37,691 nucleotides of DNA from Proteobacteria bacterium CAG:495 (GTDB taxonomy: Bacteria > Pseudomonadota > Alphaproteobacteria > RF32 > CAG-239), in contig HF995283.1 of the NCBI GenBank assembly GCA_000432275.1, forward strand, positions 1-37,691. Reading direction: 5' to 3'. The notes beneath the pieces are model-generated. The model was not told the origin of the DNA. It was given only the letters and a program-made list of their open reading frames with translations, and ran no database searches. A program made the position numbers and the translations under genes. Of the stretch, positions 15,665-24,224 are shown piece after piece (position 1 is the first letter of the stretch; the number at the start of each line of letters is the position of its first letter).

Positions 15665-16378
15665 ATGGAACAGAATAATAATTTATTCAGCAACGGTCGT
15701 GACAAAGACGGCAGAGGAGACTTGTGGTACGTCGACAATTATGTTCTGCTGAAAGATTATTATGACCGGACGATTTCCCGCATTGCCGCCCGTTGTGTGA
15801 GAAGCGGCAACATCGCACTGGAAGAATATCCTTTTTACGGCTATATTCTCGACGTGCTGGAGGAAATCAGCGAAACCGGAGACTATATCGTTGCCCACCA
15901 AGAGCTTTATCCTTACGTCGAAAAGAAAATTGCCGGCGGTATCGGAGCTTTGAAAAAAAATCTCAACGAATTCAAAACCGAGTTGAAAAACAATGCTTCT
16001 CCGGAGATGATAAAACAGGACAAAGACGAATTAGACCGAATGAAAGAGGCTTTGGGTGCCGTCGACAAATCTACCGATCCGACCGTCGGTGCAGGCATGT
16101 CGATGGACGAAGTGGTTGACAAGCTGCTGCATAAGCAGGAAAATCCGGACAACAGACCTCGGAACCAACAACAAAACCGGCCGCAAAACCAAGGGCAGGC
16201 CCAACGTCCGCAACAGCAGCAGAGACAGCCTAACCAGCAGCGCCCGCAAGGACAAGGGCAACAACCAAACAGGCCCCAGATGCAACAAGGACAACATCAG
16301 CAGCAAAGACCTGCCGCCCCTAACGGCGCAACCCCGGTCCCCGGCTCTTCGTCACCTTTTAATAACGGAACCAAATAG
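15665..16378 (+). CDS. Small cytoplasmic protein with Gln/Asn/Pro-rich tail
   Basis: The ATG at 15665 is chosen because AAGGAG (15653-15658) ends 6 nt before it; a TTG two codons earlier is too close. The 237-residue protein has a helical, aromatic-rich N-terminal domain of about 160 residues, with no signal peptide or membrane segment. A tail of about 75 residues made mostly of Gln, Asn, Pro, Arg and Gly follows. I do not recognise the family. It lies between the acidic scaffold-like protein and the secretin-like lipoprotein, with only 4 nt to the latter, so they are cotranscribed. The tail is probably disordered and prion-like in composition; it could be an interaction or tether segment. 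Confidence 0.75.
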   Translation: MEQNNNLFSNGRDKDGRGDLWYVDNYVLLKDYYDRTISRIAARCVRSGNIALEEYPFYGYILDVLEEISETGDYIVAHQELYPYVEKKIAGGIGALKKNLNEFKTELKNNASPEMIKQDKDELDRMKEALGAVDKSTDPTVGAGMSMDEVVDKLLHKQENPDNRPRNQQQNRPQNQGQAQRPQQQQRQPNQQRPQGQGQQPNRPQMQQGQHQQQRPAAPNGATPVPGSSSPFNNGTK

Positions 16379-16382
16379 AATT

Positions 16383-17663
16383 ATGACAAGTTTTTTTAAA
16401 ATAAAATTTTTGTTTTTGGGTCTTGCGGCCTTGAGTTTGAGCGGATGCAGCTGGCCGTGGGGCGGTCCGGACTACCCTGACGACGGAAGATTTTACCAAG
16501 AAGAGGGAACCACGCCCTATACAGCGGAAATCAAAGCGCCGCAATATCCGGAAATCCGTACTCCCAAAGGAGCCAGCAGGCTTGACCTGGAAACGCCGTT
16601 ACGCTGTTTTGTCAACTGGAACACGCAGCAGATGATTTCAACCATTCCTTACAATATTACGGCATTTAATCTGGTGCGCAACGGCAACAACGACCTGCTG
16701 CCGCGTTTTGAAGTAACAGGATTTTCGTTTGAAACGATGTCGGCAGAAAAAGCCCTGCGCAAACTCACCAAAGAAGCGGGCATCAAACTGGTGGCAAAAG
16801 ACGCTCCTTATTCCAGTATTTCTGCCGAAAACCTGCGCGGAGAACTGAGCGAAGTCATTGATATGATTACCGAGGCCGCGGAGATTTACTATACCTACAA
16901 TGCCAATAACAAAACCCTGCGCATCAGCCGCAAGGCCAATTTCAGCCTGTATGTTCCGCAGTCACGGCCGATTTTGCTGGCAATTCTGGATGTTCTGCGC
17001 GGAGCCGGCATCACAGACTTTACGGCAGACTTTGACGACTATTCCATCACGTTTGACGCCGACTATGAATTAAAAAATCAGATATTAAATTTAATCAGCT
17101 ATTTTGAAGAAAATCCGATTTTGATTGCTTATGACGTAAAAGTCTTTACGATTTATCCGTATAACGGGCAAGACGTTGAATGGCAGAATATGATGAATAT
17201 GTTTGATTTCGGAACGATTAAAAGTGCAAAAACCGGCGTTCTCGGACGTATTCTGACGACTTCCGATGACATTAACATCGGCAGCCTGAAAACCTTCTTG
17301 GGAACCCAGGCCAGAATAGAAGCCGTTGCAGAAGGAAAGTTTGTGGTGCCCAACTTATGGTTCTCACGCTTTGACATCGGCAAATGCGCCAATCGGAACT
17401 CCATGGAAGCAGACCTTTCCATTCTGGCGAAAGCGTCATTTGAACAAAATGATAAAATTTTTTCCAACATAACGCTGGAAGCCAGGGACGGCGAGATTAC
17501 CCAATTTGACATTCGCGGAAAACTGGGCGAAAACTTCTTAATCATCGGTATTCCGAACGGTATTTTCGGAGTCAGCAAACCTAAATCGGAAACAGTTGTA
17601 TTCATTGTTCCCCGGATTATCCGCACCCTGAAAACAACAAAACATTTGCAAAAGCATATATAG
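16383..17663 (+). CDS. Secretin-like lipoprotein (PilN/type IVb pilus secretin type)
   Basis: The true start is the ATG at 16383, where a lipoprotein signal peptide with lipobox LSGC (Cys22) begins; the open frame upstream overlaps the previous gene and is not protein-like. The 426-residue product has a region like the secretin/TonB short N-terminal (STN, N0) domain at about 107-182. An N1-like domain follows (about 185-245), and then a beta-rich region ending in TVVFIVPRII, which resembles the end of the secretin core. Secretins form gated outer-membrane rings, and lipidated versions such as R64 PilN or BfpB serve type IVb pili. At 426 residues it is shorter than most full secretins. A DotD-like role using mainly the N0 domain is an alternative. 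It is tightly linked to the genes on either side. Confidence 0.7.
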   Translation: MTSFFKIKFLFLGLAALSLSGCSWPWGGPDYPDDGRFYQEEGTTPYTAEIKAPQYPEIRTPKGASRLDLETPLRCFVNWNTQQMISTIPYNITAFNLVRNGNNDLLPRFEVTGFSFETMSAEKALRKLTKEAGIKLVAKDAPYSSISAENLRGELSEVIDMITEAAEIYYTYNANNKTLRISRKANFSLYVPQSRPILLAILDVLRGAGITDFTADFDDYSITFDADYELKNQILNLISYFEENPILIAYDVKVFTIYPYNGQDVEWQNMMNMFDFGTIKSAKTGVLGRILTTSDDINIGSLKTFLGTQARIEAVAEGKFVVPNLWFSRFDIGKCANRNSMEADLSILAKASFEQNDKIFSNITLEARDGEITQFDIRGKLGENFLIIGIPNGIFGVSKPKSETVVFIVPRIIRTLKTTKHLQKHI

Positions 17664-17687
17664 TGGTTTTAGAGAGAGATAAAAACT

Positions 17688-18542
17688 ATGGATGATTTGA
17701 CCAATTCAAACAACCAGACGAGTGATTCGAACAGACTGCGTTTGAAAAAAGTAAAACGCCCGGTTAACCGGACGATGCCGCAGTCTCCGGCAATGCCTTC
17801 CGCAACAGGGCAGACGCAGCAAAGCTCTCAGGTTCCGTTTAATCGGCCGCAAGGGGAAGCCACCCCAAGCACGGGACAAAATCCGTTTGTACAGCAGCGT
17901 CCGCAAATGCCGCAGTCTCCATCGCCGACAATAAGTTCCGAAGGAAACGAAATCAGACCGCAAACGGCTCCGGTGAACAGTTTTCATCAGAGCAGAGCAG
18001 CGGCAGCACCCGAACAAAGCGCCTCTGAAGAAATTGACTTTAATATTGACAACTATCTGGATGCAGACGAAAACCTGCCCAGTCTGAACAAAGTGCCGAC
18101 AGACTACAACGGCGGCAAGAATCCGCAGTTTATTGACGAAGACGACTTGGACGAGGCTCAGGCTTACGGTTCCGATTTGCCCCCTTATCTGACAAAAAAG
18201 ATTCTCGCCTTGGTCGCGGTGGTTATCTTTTTTATGGGAATCGTCATTTCCCGGCTTATTTTTGCGGAACAAAAAATCGTTCAGGAAGGGTTACGGGGCG
18301 TCGTGGCAAATCCCGAAGTGCCGATGGGACGTGCCCGCTGCGGCGTTGCCGAAAAAATGCAAGGCTGCGTCTTATATTTGATGAATCCGCAACGGCAAGA
18401 TTTGAATGCCCGCGATTTTTATGATTTGGCGTCTCAGCTGACCGGACGGCAGCGTTTTGTAATTGAGACGGGAAATATGCGTTATTCCAATAAAAAAATC
18501 CCTCCGGGAGGAATTGCCCAGCTCAATATTCCGCCTTTATAG
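17688..18542 (+). CDS. Single-pass inner-membrane protein with Pro/Gln-rich cytoplasmic region
   Basis: In this 284-residue protein a basic N-terminus is followed by about 85 residues rich in Pro, Gln and Ser, then an acidic stretch (120-160). One transmembrane helix (about 171-193) and a periplasmic domain of about 90 residues with two Cys (ARCGVAEKMQGC) complete it. AGAGAG precedes the ATG at 17688, 24 nt after the secretin-like gene. The topology resembles DotF/IcmG or VirB10-like bitopic connectors and the small inner-membrane proteins that follow secretins in pilus operons. I see no decisive motif. It is the last gene of the rightward run, 66 nt before the shared terminator. Confidence 0.75.
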   Translation: MDDLTNSNNQTSDSNRLRLKKVKRPVNRTMPQSPAMPSATGQTQQSSQVPFNRPQGEATPSTGQNPFVQQRPQMPQSPSPTISSEGNEIRPQTAPVNSFHQSRAAAAPEQSASEEIDFNIDNYLDADENLPSLNKVPTDYNGGKNPQFIDEDDLDEAQAYGSDLPPYLTKKILALVAVVIFFMGIVISRLIFAEQKIVQEGLRGVVANPEVPMGRARCGVAEKMQGCVLYLMNPQRQDLNARDFYDLASQLTGRQRFVIETGNMRYSNKKIPPGGIAQLNIPPL

Positions 18543-18608
18543 ACAGCGTAGTCGGAGCCAAAAGTCAATTCAACCGGGACAGCGGCAAAGATTGACGACA
18601 ACAGTCAC

Positions 18609-18643
18609 AAAAAAAAGCATCGGATTTTACCGATGCTTTTTTT
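18609..18643. terminator. Bidirectional terminator between convergent runs
   Basis: GCATCGG (18617-18623) and CCGATGC (18630-18636) form a 7-bp stem with a 6-nt loop. It is flanked by eight A on the left and seven T on the right, so it can terminate transcripts from both strands. It stands directly after the stop codon of the VirB11 gene (minus strand) and 66 nt after the end of the rightward run. Confidence 0.9.
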
Positions 18644-18644
18644 A

Positions 18645-19613
18645 TTAAGTGATTTCGGTTACGGCACGAAGGTTTCCGTCACGGTTAATCTGTACCACTC
18701 TTAACTTTTGCCGCATTTCCTCAATCGTTTTCTTGCGATCAATGGTCGGATAAGTATGCAGAATACGGTCGGTAAAAGCCTGATAAGCGGCCTCGGAACT
18801 CTCCGCGTGGATGGTGGCCAGGCAGTTGTCGTGACCAGAGCCCATCAGTTCCCAAATGGCACCGGCGTTACCGGTAGAAATCTCACCGCCGATGATGGCA
18901 TCGGGCGTAAAACGCACAACCAAGTCGATTACCTTAGCGTAGGTCAGCGCATTGGTTTGTTCGGTACGGGAAAGCACAATATGAACCCGGTTGGGATGCG
19001 GTACAATCAATTCGCGGGTATCTTCAATTGTCAAAATACGTTTGTTGATATCCAAAATCTTCAGCAAGTTGTTCAAAAACGTCGTTTTACCGGTTGAGGT
19101 CGCACCGGAAACCAAAATATGATCACCGCGCTTGATGCTCAACAACAGGCGTTCGTAAGGATCCTCAGGCTCTTTAATATCTTTGAGCGGATTAATCTTG
19201 TGCAGTCCGGTTCCTTGTGTCAGGCCATAATCCCCCAGACCGAAAGCGACATCGTCGGCATGAACACGGATTGTCAGGGCAATGCCGCCGGTCAAATCGT
19301 CGTTATCGTACATTATGTTACGCCCGCAAATGGCCGAAAAACGATGTTCGCCGGGAATAGTGGCATAGACCACCGGGTTGCCCTGAATAGGGTCAAACGG
19401 AAGCTCATAAGTATTTGCTATGATATAAAGCAAATCTGTCAGATATTCTTTGGTGAGCTTTTCGTCTTTATACATAACCCACGGATACGCACGCTTGCCG
19501 CGAAGGCGCAGCCATACCTGACCGGAGCGGTTGATGGCAACCTCCTCGATATTATCCTGGTTATACCAGTAAGAAAGGGGGCGCAGGATTGATTCCAAAA
19601 CGGTAAAACTCAT
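18645..19613 (-). CDS. virB11: VirB11-family secretion ATPase
   Basis: The 322-residue soluble protein belongs to the VirB11/PulE-type hexameric ATPases that power T4SS assembly and substrate transfer at the cytoplasmic face of the inner membrane. The Walker A motif GATSTGKT lies at 170-177, the Asp box IEDTREL at 196-202, and the Walker B-like AIIGGEI (239-245) supplies the catalytic Glu. The His box LATIHAES is at about 265-272. Its length is normal for VirB11 (about 340), and the N-terminal domain is complete. GGGAG stands before the ATG, 14 nt after the stop codon of the VirB10-like gene. It is the final gene of the leftward run, matching the usual virB10-virB11 order. This is the only ATPase in the window. 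Confidence 0.95.
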   Translation of the reverse strand: MSFTVLESILRPLSYWYNQDNIEEVAINRSGQVWLRLRGKRAYPWVMYKDEKLTKEYLTDLLYIIANTYELPFDPIQGNPVVYATIPGEHRFSAICGRNIMYDNDDLTGGIALTIRVHADDVAFGLGDYGLTQGTGLHKINPLKDIKEPEDPYERLLLSIKRGDHILVSGATSTGKTTFLNNLLKILDINKRILTIEDTRELIVPHPNRVHIVLSRTEQTNALTYAKVIDLVVRFTPDAIIGGEISTGNAGAIWELMGSGHDNCLATIHAESSEAAYQAFTDRILHTYPTIDRKKTIEEMRQKLRVVQINRDGNLRAVTEIT

Positions 19614-19627
19614 TTAATTCACTCCCT

Positions 19628-22600
19628 CTAAAACAGTGCCGGAACACCGCTGTTATTTGTACTGCTGCCGGACGAGGTATTCGATGACGAACTGTTATAG
19701 CTCGGCGACGGCGGAGGCGGCGGGGCAATATAATTAGCTGACCCCGCGGCGGCTCCGGTTGCCGGCTTTTTCTTTTTGGCAGGCAGCAACGGCGTAGCTT
19801 TTTGAGCCTCAACACCGGCATCATCCGCTTCATAAACCACGTCACTGTTAACCACCGTGCCAGCCTGTTTACGGATGTCCTCATTTTCTTTTTGTTTCTT
19901 TTCGGCGGCAGCCTTGCCGTCATCAATGAGAACTTTCGGCTTTTGCAGCATTGCGGATTCATCATTGTCGCGTTCAACCGTACGCAGCCACAAATCGGTA
20001 TTCGGGAAGACAATAATACGCGTGCCGGCAGGAATATAGGTCATCGGTTTGATGCTGGACTTGTCAGCCAAAATCTCGTCAAAAATCTGATTCATTTCAT
20101 TCAGGAAGTTTTGACGGGCATCATTGGCAGCCTGCTGACGCGGCGTTTCGGTATCATACTTGCTGTCTTCCTTGGGTGCCATAAAGTATGAGGTCGCACT
20201 GGTCAAACTGGTGGTCAACACAGGTAAAGTATACTTCTTAAACAGCTGTTGGTCAACATAGCCTAAAGCACCAGCCCGGCCCTGTGCGTCCGCAGTCAAG
20301 CCCTGAAAGACAAAGATAGATCCGTCAGGACGTACCAGGCGCTCCCAAGAAATCTGGACACGGGCAGATTCCGAAGTGGCTTCCGAACTTGCCGTTACAG
20401 AACCCAGCGTTCCCATCAACCGGCTTCCGGCCGGTATAATGACATTGCGGCCTTCCTCGGCATAGACATTTCGTTCTACAAAAGCGGTAATCGGCGCAGG
20501 ATTGTTGCTGTCAATTGCACGGGCAATAACCGCGGGAATCGGCTTATCGGCAAAAATCATTTCGCTCAGGTCAACACGCCATGAAGAAATTACCTTCGGA
20601 ATACCCTGCTCGCTCCAATCCTTTTGCATTCCGTCGAACGCCTCTTTGCGCATTCCGTTGCTGATTTTGCCAACCGTGATGTTTTTACGACGTTCCTGCA
20701 TTGCCGCATTCAGAGCGGCACGACGAGACGGATCATAGCGTTCTCCGGGGCCATAACCGCCTCCGGGGCCCAAGTTTCCGGCAGAGCCGGTACCTGTGCC
20801 ATAAGCGCCTCCGGGACCGAAAGTACCGGGAGGAACAAACATACCGCTGGTATCGGGCTTTTTAATTTCTTCAATACCAACCAGCGTTCCGTCATCATCA
20901 ATAACCAGTCCGTCAGGCATACGCCGGCCGATGACATTGCCGTCTTCATCGACAACGCTGCCGTCTTCCAAAATTTCGCCCAAATATTCTCCGTCCGGCG
21001 TTAAGGCCACACCGAGGGACTTACGATACCCTTTGCTCTCCAACAAAGCCAATGCCGGATTGTCGGCATCTTCCTTTTGACGCTGCGGAGCCGGCGCCTT
21101 TTCATACCAATTGGCACCGATACCGCCGATAATGTTGCCGTTGGCATCGATAACATTGCCCTCTTCATTAACCTGTCCGATAACCTTTCCGTTCAAATCG
21201 CGGACAACGCCGTTTTCATCGGCATATCCTATCAGGTTGCCGTTTTTGTCGTATGCTTCTTTCTGATTGAGCTTGGAAGCAACGACATTGCCTTCGTTAT
21301 CAATCAATTTGCCGTCTTTATCTATGCTGCCTACCTTGGTGCCGGCAGTATCAATCAGATTTCCGTTTTCATCGACACGGCCGATAATATTGCCGTCCTT
21401 ATCAACCAGATTGCCATTTTCATCAAGGTAACCAAGGAAATTGCCATCCTTATCAAAGACCATTTTACGCTGGTCTTTAGCCGTGACCTTGCTGTAGTAT
21501 TGCAGCGGTCCGGCAGTGGCTATGACTTCATTGTTGCGATTGCGGATTTCACCGGCCTCGGCCAATTTTCCGACAACGTTTGCATTTCGGTCCAAAACGT
21601 CACCGTTCATTGCCAGCTCGCCGACGACAAGGTGCGCTTCGTCGCGGATAATATAATCACGATTGCCGCGGCCGATTACATTTCGATTTTTATCCAACAA
21701 AAAGCCGCGGTCTATGGTTCCCAAATTCTGATTGGAAAAACTGATTACCTCACCGTTGCGGTTGATAAAGCCTATCGTATCGAACTTATCGTCGTAAACA
21801 TAGAAATCATATAAGGCGTATCCGGCTTTCTGTCCGTTAATCAAAACGTATCCGTCAAAATTAACCTTTCCGATATTTTCAAGTTTGTCATTGACGATGC
21901 TTCCGTCTTCAAGAACGCGGCCGATAAACTTGTTATCGAGATTAAAAGCGACTTTGTATTTAAACAAACCGCCCAAAGGCAGTCCGGCATCGGAATTAAC
22001 GTTTTCATCCGGCTGCTGATAGCCGATAATGATATTGTTTTTATCAACGACTTTACCGTCAAGAATCGTACGTCCGACGATTTCACCATTAAAGTTAATA
22101 ACGGGAACATACTCAACCGTTTTGCCAATCAAAACCTTATCGGCATTGTGAATACGACCGCGGCGGTCAATGCAGCCAAGGCGTCCGTTTTCAAAATTGC
22201 GGGCATAGCCGTCCAAGCCGGTCAAAGCCGTCACATTGCCGCTGAAATCAATCACCGGAGCCGGAACGTTTGCATATCCGATAATGCTGGAGCTGTCGCT
22301 CAGAGCCTGACCGTTGGCCAACATTTTACCCAAATATATTCCACGGAAATTTTGGATATCGCCACGCGGCGAAACAACTCCCGACACGGTACAGGCATCG
22401 GTAATAACAGAGGCATATCCCTGAAGGTAACCAATGACAATATTGCTGTTGTCAATAACCAGTCCGCGCTCGGCAACACGCCCTATTTTAGATCCGCCAA
22501 GGTCATTTACCGCCCCGGTGATATCGGCGTAACCCAAGAAACCGCCGTTCCATCCCAATGCAATCTGCCAGGCATAGGCATTGCCAATCTGAGGCATATA

Positions 22601-24220
22601 TTCAAGCGTATCCGGTTTTGAAGCCGCAACGGCAGAGCTGTCGGGCAAGACTTTGGCAATAATATTCAAAGACTTGTCCATTATCAGATTTTGTTCACTA
22701 AAGCTGCCTAAGTCAGATGCCCGGGAGCCGACGGCATAATAACTGAGTATGTTTTTGCCGACCAGCTGATTGTGATCGGTGATAAAACCGCTGCCGGTCA
22801 ACTTGCCGACAACGTTGCCGCCGTCGGCCAAAGCAGAGCCGGAGAAATCAGTTTGGGCAATCACGCTGCCGTTAGGGCTATACAAAGCGCCCATCGGCAT
22901 ACCCGCACCGGCAAGCTCGCCTTCAGGATTAAAAACATAGCCGAAAGGAGACACCAAAGACTTGGCATTATTAGAGGTTATCGCGCTGTCAATGCCGGTC
23001 AACCCCAACAAGGCATTTTCATTGTCAAAAGCAAGGTAATTCTGTAAAACGGCACCGATAATCCGGCCGGACAAATCATAAGCCTGAGCACCGACCATAT
23101 AGCCGATGGGCGTGCCGTTCAGGGCAATCACGCTGCCGCTGTTCAAAGCATGGCCGCGCAACATACCGCGAAAATCAAAAACCGGGCCGGTTTTTACAAT
23201 TTGACCGGCAGAGGTACCGTCCGCACCGACAATAACGCCGCGGGCGCCAACCAACCCGGAAAGTTCACGCGCCCGGGCGAGGTTGCCTTCCGGCATAATC
23301 CGACCCAGATATTTTCCTTTGAGGTCCGTCGCGGTTGATGCGATGTCCAGACTGTATCCGATGACAACGCCTTCGGGATTGACGACATTTCCGTCTGCAC
23401 GCAGACGTCCTACCAGCTTTTCATTTTCGACGACCTCGCCGTTATAAGTTACAAAACCAAGATAAAAACCATTGTTGTCAAAGGCATATCCGGATTTTAC
23501 GATACGCCCGATTACTTCATTCCGGCTGTTGTAGGCATAACCGTTGGCCTTGATATAGCCAATGGTCTCGGAATCAAAATTTGAAACGGAACCGCCGGGA
23601 ACAACGCTGCCGATAAATTCTCCGGTTAAAGAAACCACCATTTTTGAAGAAATCAGACGACCGTCCAAAACGTAATCATTGCCGACGCGGCGATAAGCAT
23701 AGCCGTCCGGCGTAACGATACCGATTTGCTGCCCTTTCAGATTAGCATAAGAACCGTCACCGGTAATACGGCCGACGGTTTTTCCCTCATCAGAATAAAC
23801 CAGTCCGGGAAAGATAACGGCACCGATAATGTCAAAGTAGTCATTTACCACCAAACCGTTAGGAAGAACCTTGCCAACAATCTGTCCGGAAGGCAGGCGA
23901 ACCGAGCCGTCGTTGTTTACCTTTCCCAAAAGTTTGGCATCGTTTCCAATGGCAATGCCCTGAGGAATGACGCCGCCGATAAGTTTGCCGTCAAAATTTA
24001 TAATCAAGCTGTCAGCGGTCACGTTACCAATTAACTGGTTGTCAAAGCCCACAACCTTACCGTCGGGAATAACTTTACCGAGCAAATCACCGTTAAAATC
24101 AATTGCGGTGATTTCCTGCGCCCGGGCGAACGAAGCCGACAGGAACAAAAACAAACAAGCCGTAACCAAACTTTTAATTACGGTTTGCATAAAGTTTCTT
24201 TGACGGGCCTTCAGTTTCAA
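19628..24220 (-). CDS. virB10: Giant secreted repeat protein with C-terminal VirB10/TrbI domain
   Basis: I place the start at the TTG at 24220: GGAGG (24231-24235, minus strand) lies 10 nt before it and the signal peptide follows. The ATG 10 codons later is too far from that site. The 1530-residue protein has a signal peptide ending at ARA-QE. About sixty copies of a 17-residue repeat (D-x-x-G-x-x-I-G-x-V-x-x-x-G-x-V-V) run over residues 40-1115. A Gly/Pro linker comes next, then a clear VirB10/DotG C-terminal domain (about 1190-1420), including the antenna-like segment YVDQQLFKKYTLPVLTTSL. A charged, Pro/Ser-rich tail closes it. VirB10 normally has its own N-terminal membrane anchor; here only a signal peptide is present, and the anchor seems to be supplied by the preceding gene. 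It sits 4 nt after that gene and 14 nt before the ATPase gene. Confidence 0.9.
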   Translation of the reverse strand: MKLKARQRNFMQTVIKSLVTACLFLFLSASFARAQEITAIDFNGDLLGKVIPDGKVVGFDNQLIGNVTADSLIINFDGKLIGGVIPQGIAIGNDAKLLGKVNNDGSVRLPSGQIVGKVLPNGLVVNDYFDIIGAVIFPGLVYSDEGKTVGRITGDGSYANLKGQQIGIVTPDGYAYRRVGNDYVLDGRLISSKMVVSLTGEFIGSVVPGGSVSNFDSETIGYIKANGYAYNSRNEVIGRIVKSGYAFDNNGFYLGFVTYNGEVVENEKLVGRLRADGNVVNPEGVVIGYSLDIASTATDLKGKYLGRIMPEGNLARARELSGLVGARGVIVGADGTSAGQIVKTGPVFDFRGMLRGHALNSGSVIALNGTPIGYMVGAQAYDLSGRIIGAVLQNYLAFDNENALLGLTGIDSAITSNNAKSLVSPFGYVFNPEGELAGAGMPMGALYSPNGSVIAQTDFSGSALADGGNVVGKLTGSGFITDHNQLVGKNILSYYAVGSRASDLGSFSEQNLIMDKSLNIIAKVLPDSSAVAASKPDTLEYMPQIGNAYAWQIALGWNGGFLGYADITGAVNDLGGSKIGRVAERGLVIDNSNIVIGYLQGYASVITDACTVSGVVSPRGDIQNFRGIYLGKMLANGQALSDSSSIIGYANVPAPVIDFSGNVTALTGLDGYARNFENGRLGCIDRRGRIHNADKVLIGKTVEYVPVINFNGEIVGRTILDGKVVDKNNIIIGYQQPDENVNSDAGLPLGGLFKYKVAFNLDNKFIGRVLEDGSIVNDKLENIGKVNFDGYVLINGQKAGYALYDFYVYDDKFDTIGFINRNGEVISFSNQNLGTIDRGFLLDKNRNVIGRGNRDYIIRDEAHLVVGELAMNGDVLDRNANVVGKLAEAGEIRNRNNEVIATAGPLQYYSKVTAKDQRKMVFDKDGNFLGYLDENGNLVDKDGNIIGRVDENGNLIDTAGTKVGSIDKDGKLIDNEGNVVASKLNQKEAYDKNGNLIGYADENGVVRDLNGKVIGQVNEEGNVIDANGNIIGGIGANWYEKAPAPQRQKEDADNPALALLESKGYRKSLGVALTPDGEYLGEILEDGSVVDEDGNVIGRRMPDGLVIDDDGTLVGIEEIKKPDTSGMFVPPGTFGPGGAYGTGTGSAGNLGPGGGYGPGERYDPSRRAALNAAMQERRKNITVGKISNGMRKEAFDGMQKDWSEQGIPKVISSWRVDLSEMIFADKPIPAVIARAIDSNNPAPITAFVERNVYAEEGRNVIIPAGSRLMGTLGSVTASSEATSESARVQISWERLVRPDGSIFVFQGLTADAQGRAGALGYVDQQLFKKYTLPVLTTSLTSATSYFMAPKEDSKYDTETPRQQAANDARQNFLNEMNQIFDEILADKSSIKPMTYIPAGTRIIVFPNTDLWLRTVERDNDESAMLQKPKVLIDDGKAAAEKKQKENEDIRKQAGTVVNSDVVYEADDAGVEAQKATPLLPAKKKKPATGAAAGSANYIAPPPPPSPSYNSSSSNTSSGSSTNNSGVPALF
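20876..24103 (-). repeat. About sixty 17-residue repeats in the VirB10-like protein
   Basis: The translated region is a continuous series of 17-residue units with the pattern D-x-x-G-x-x-I-G-x-V-x-x-x-G-x-V-V. The last third is regular (DKDGNFLGYLDENGNLV is one unit) and the first part is more diverged. Two short non-repeat inserts interrupt it (around TAKDQRK and around YEKAPAPQRQKEDAD). The copy number is estimated from length. Confidence 0.85.
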
Positions 24221-24224
24221 CTTT

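Noticed and set aside
16056..16382. Upstream extension of the secretin-like frame
   Set aside because: It overlaps the Gln/Asn-rich gene in another frame, and the lipoprotein signal peptide begins at 16383.
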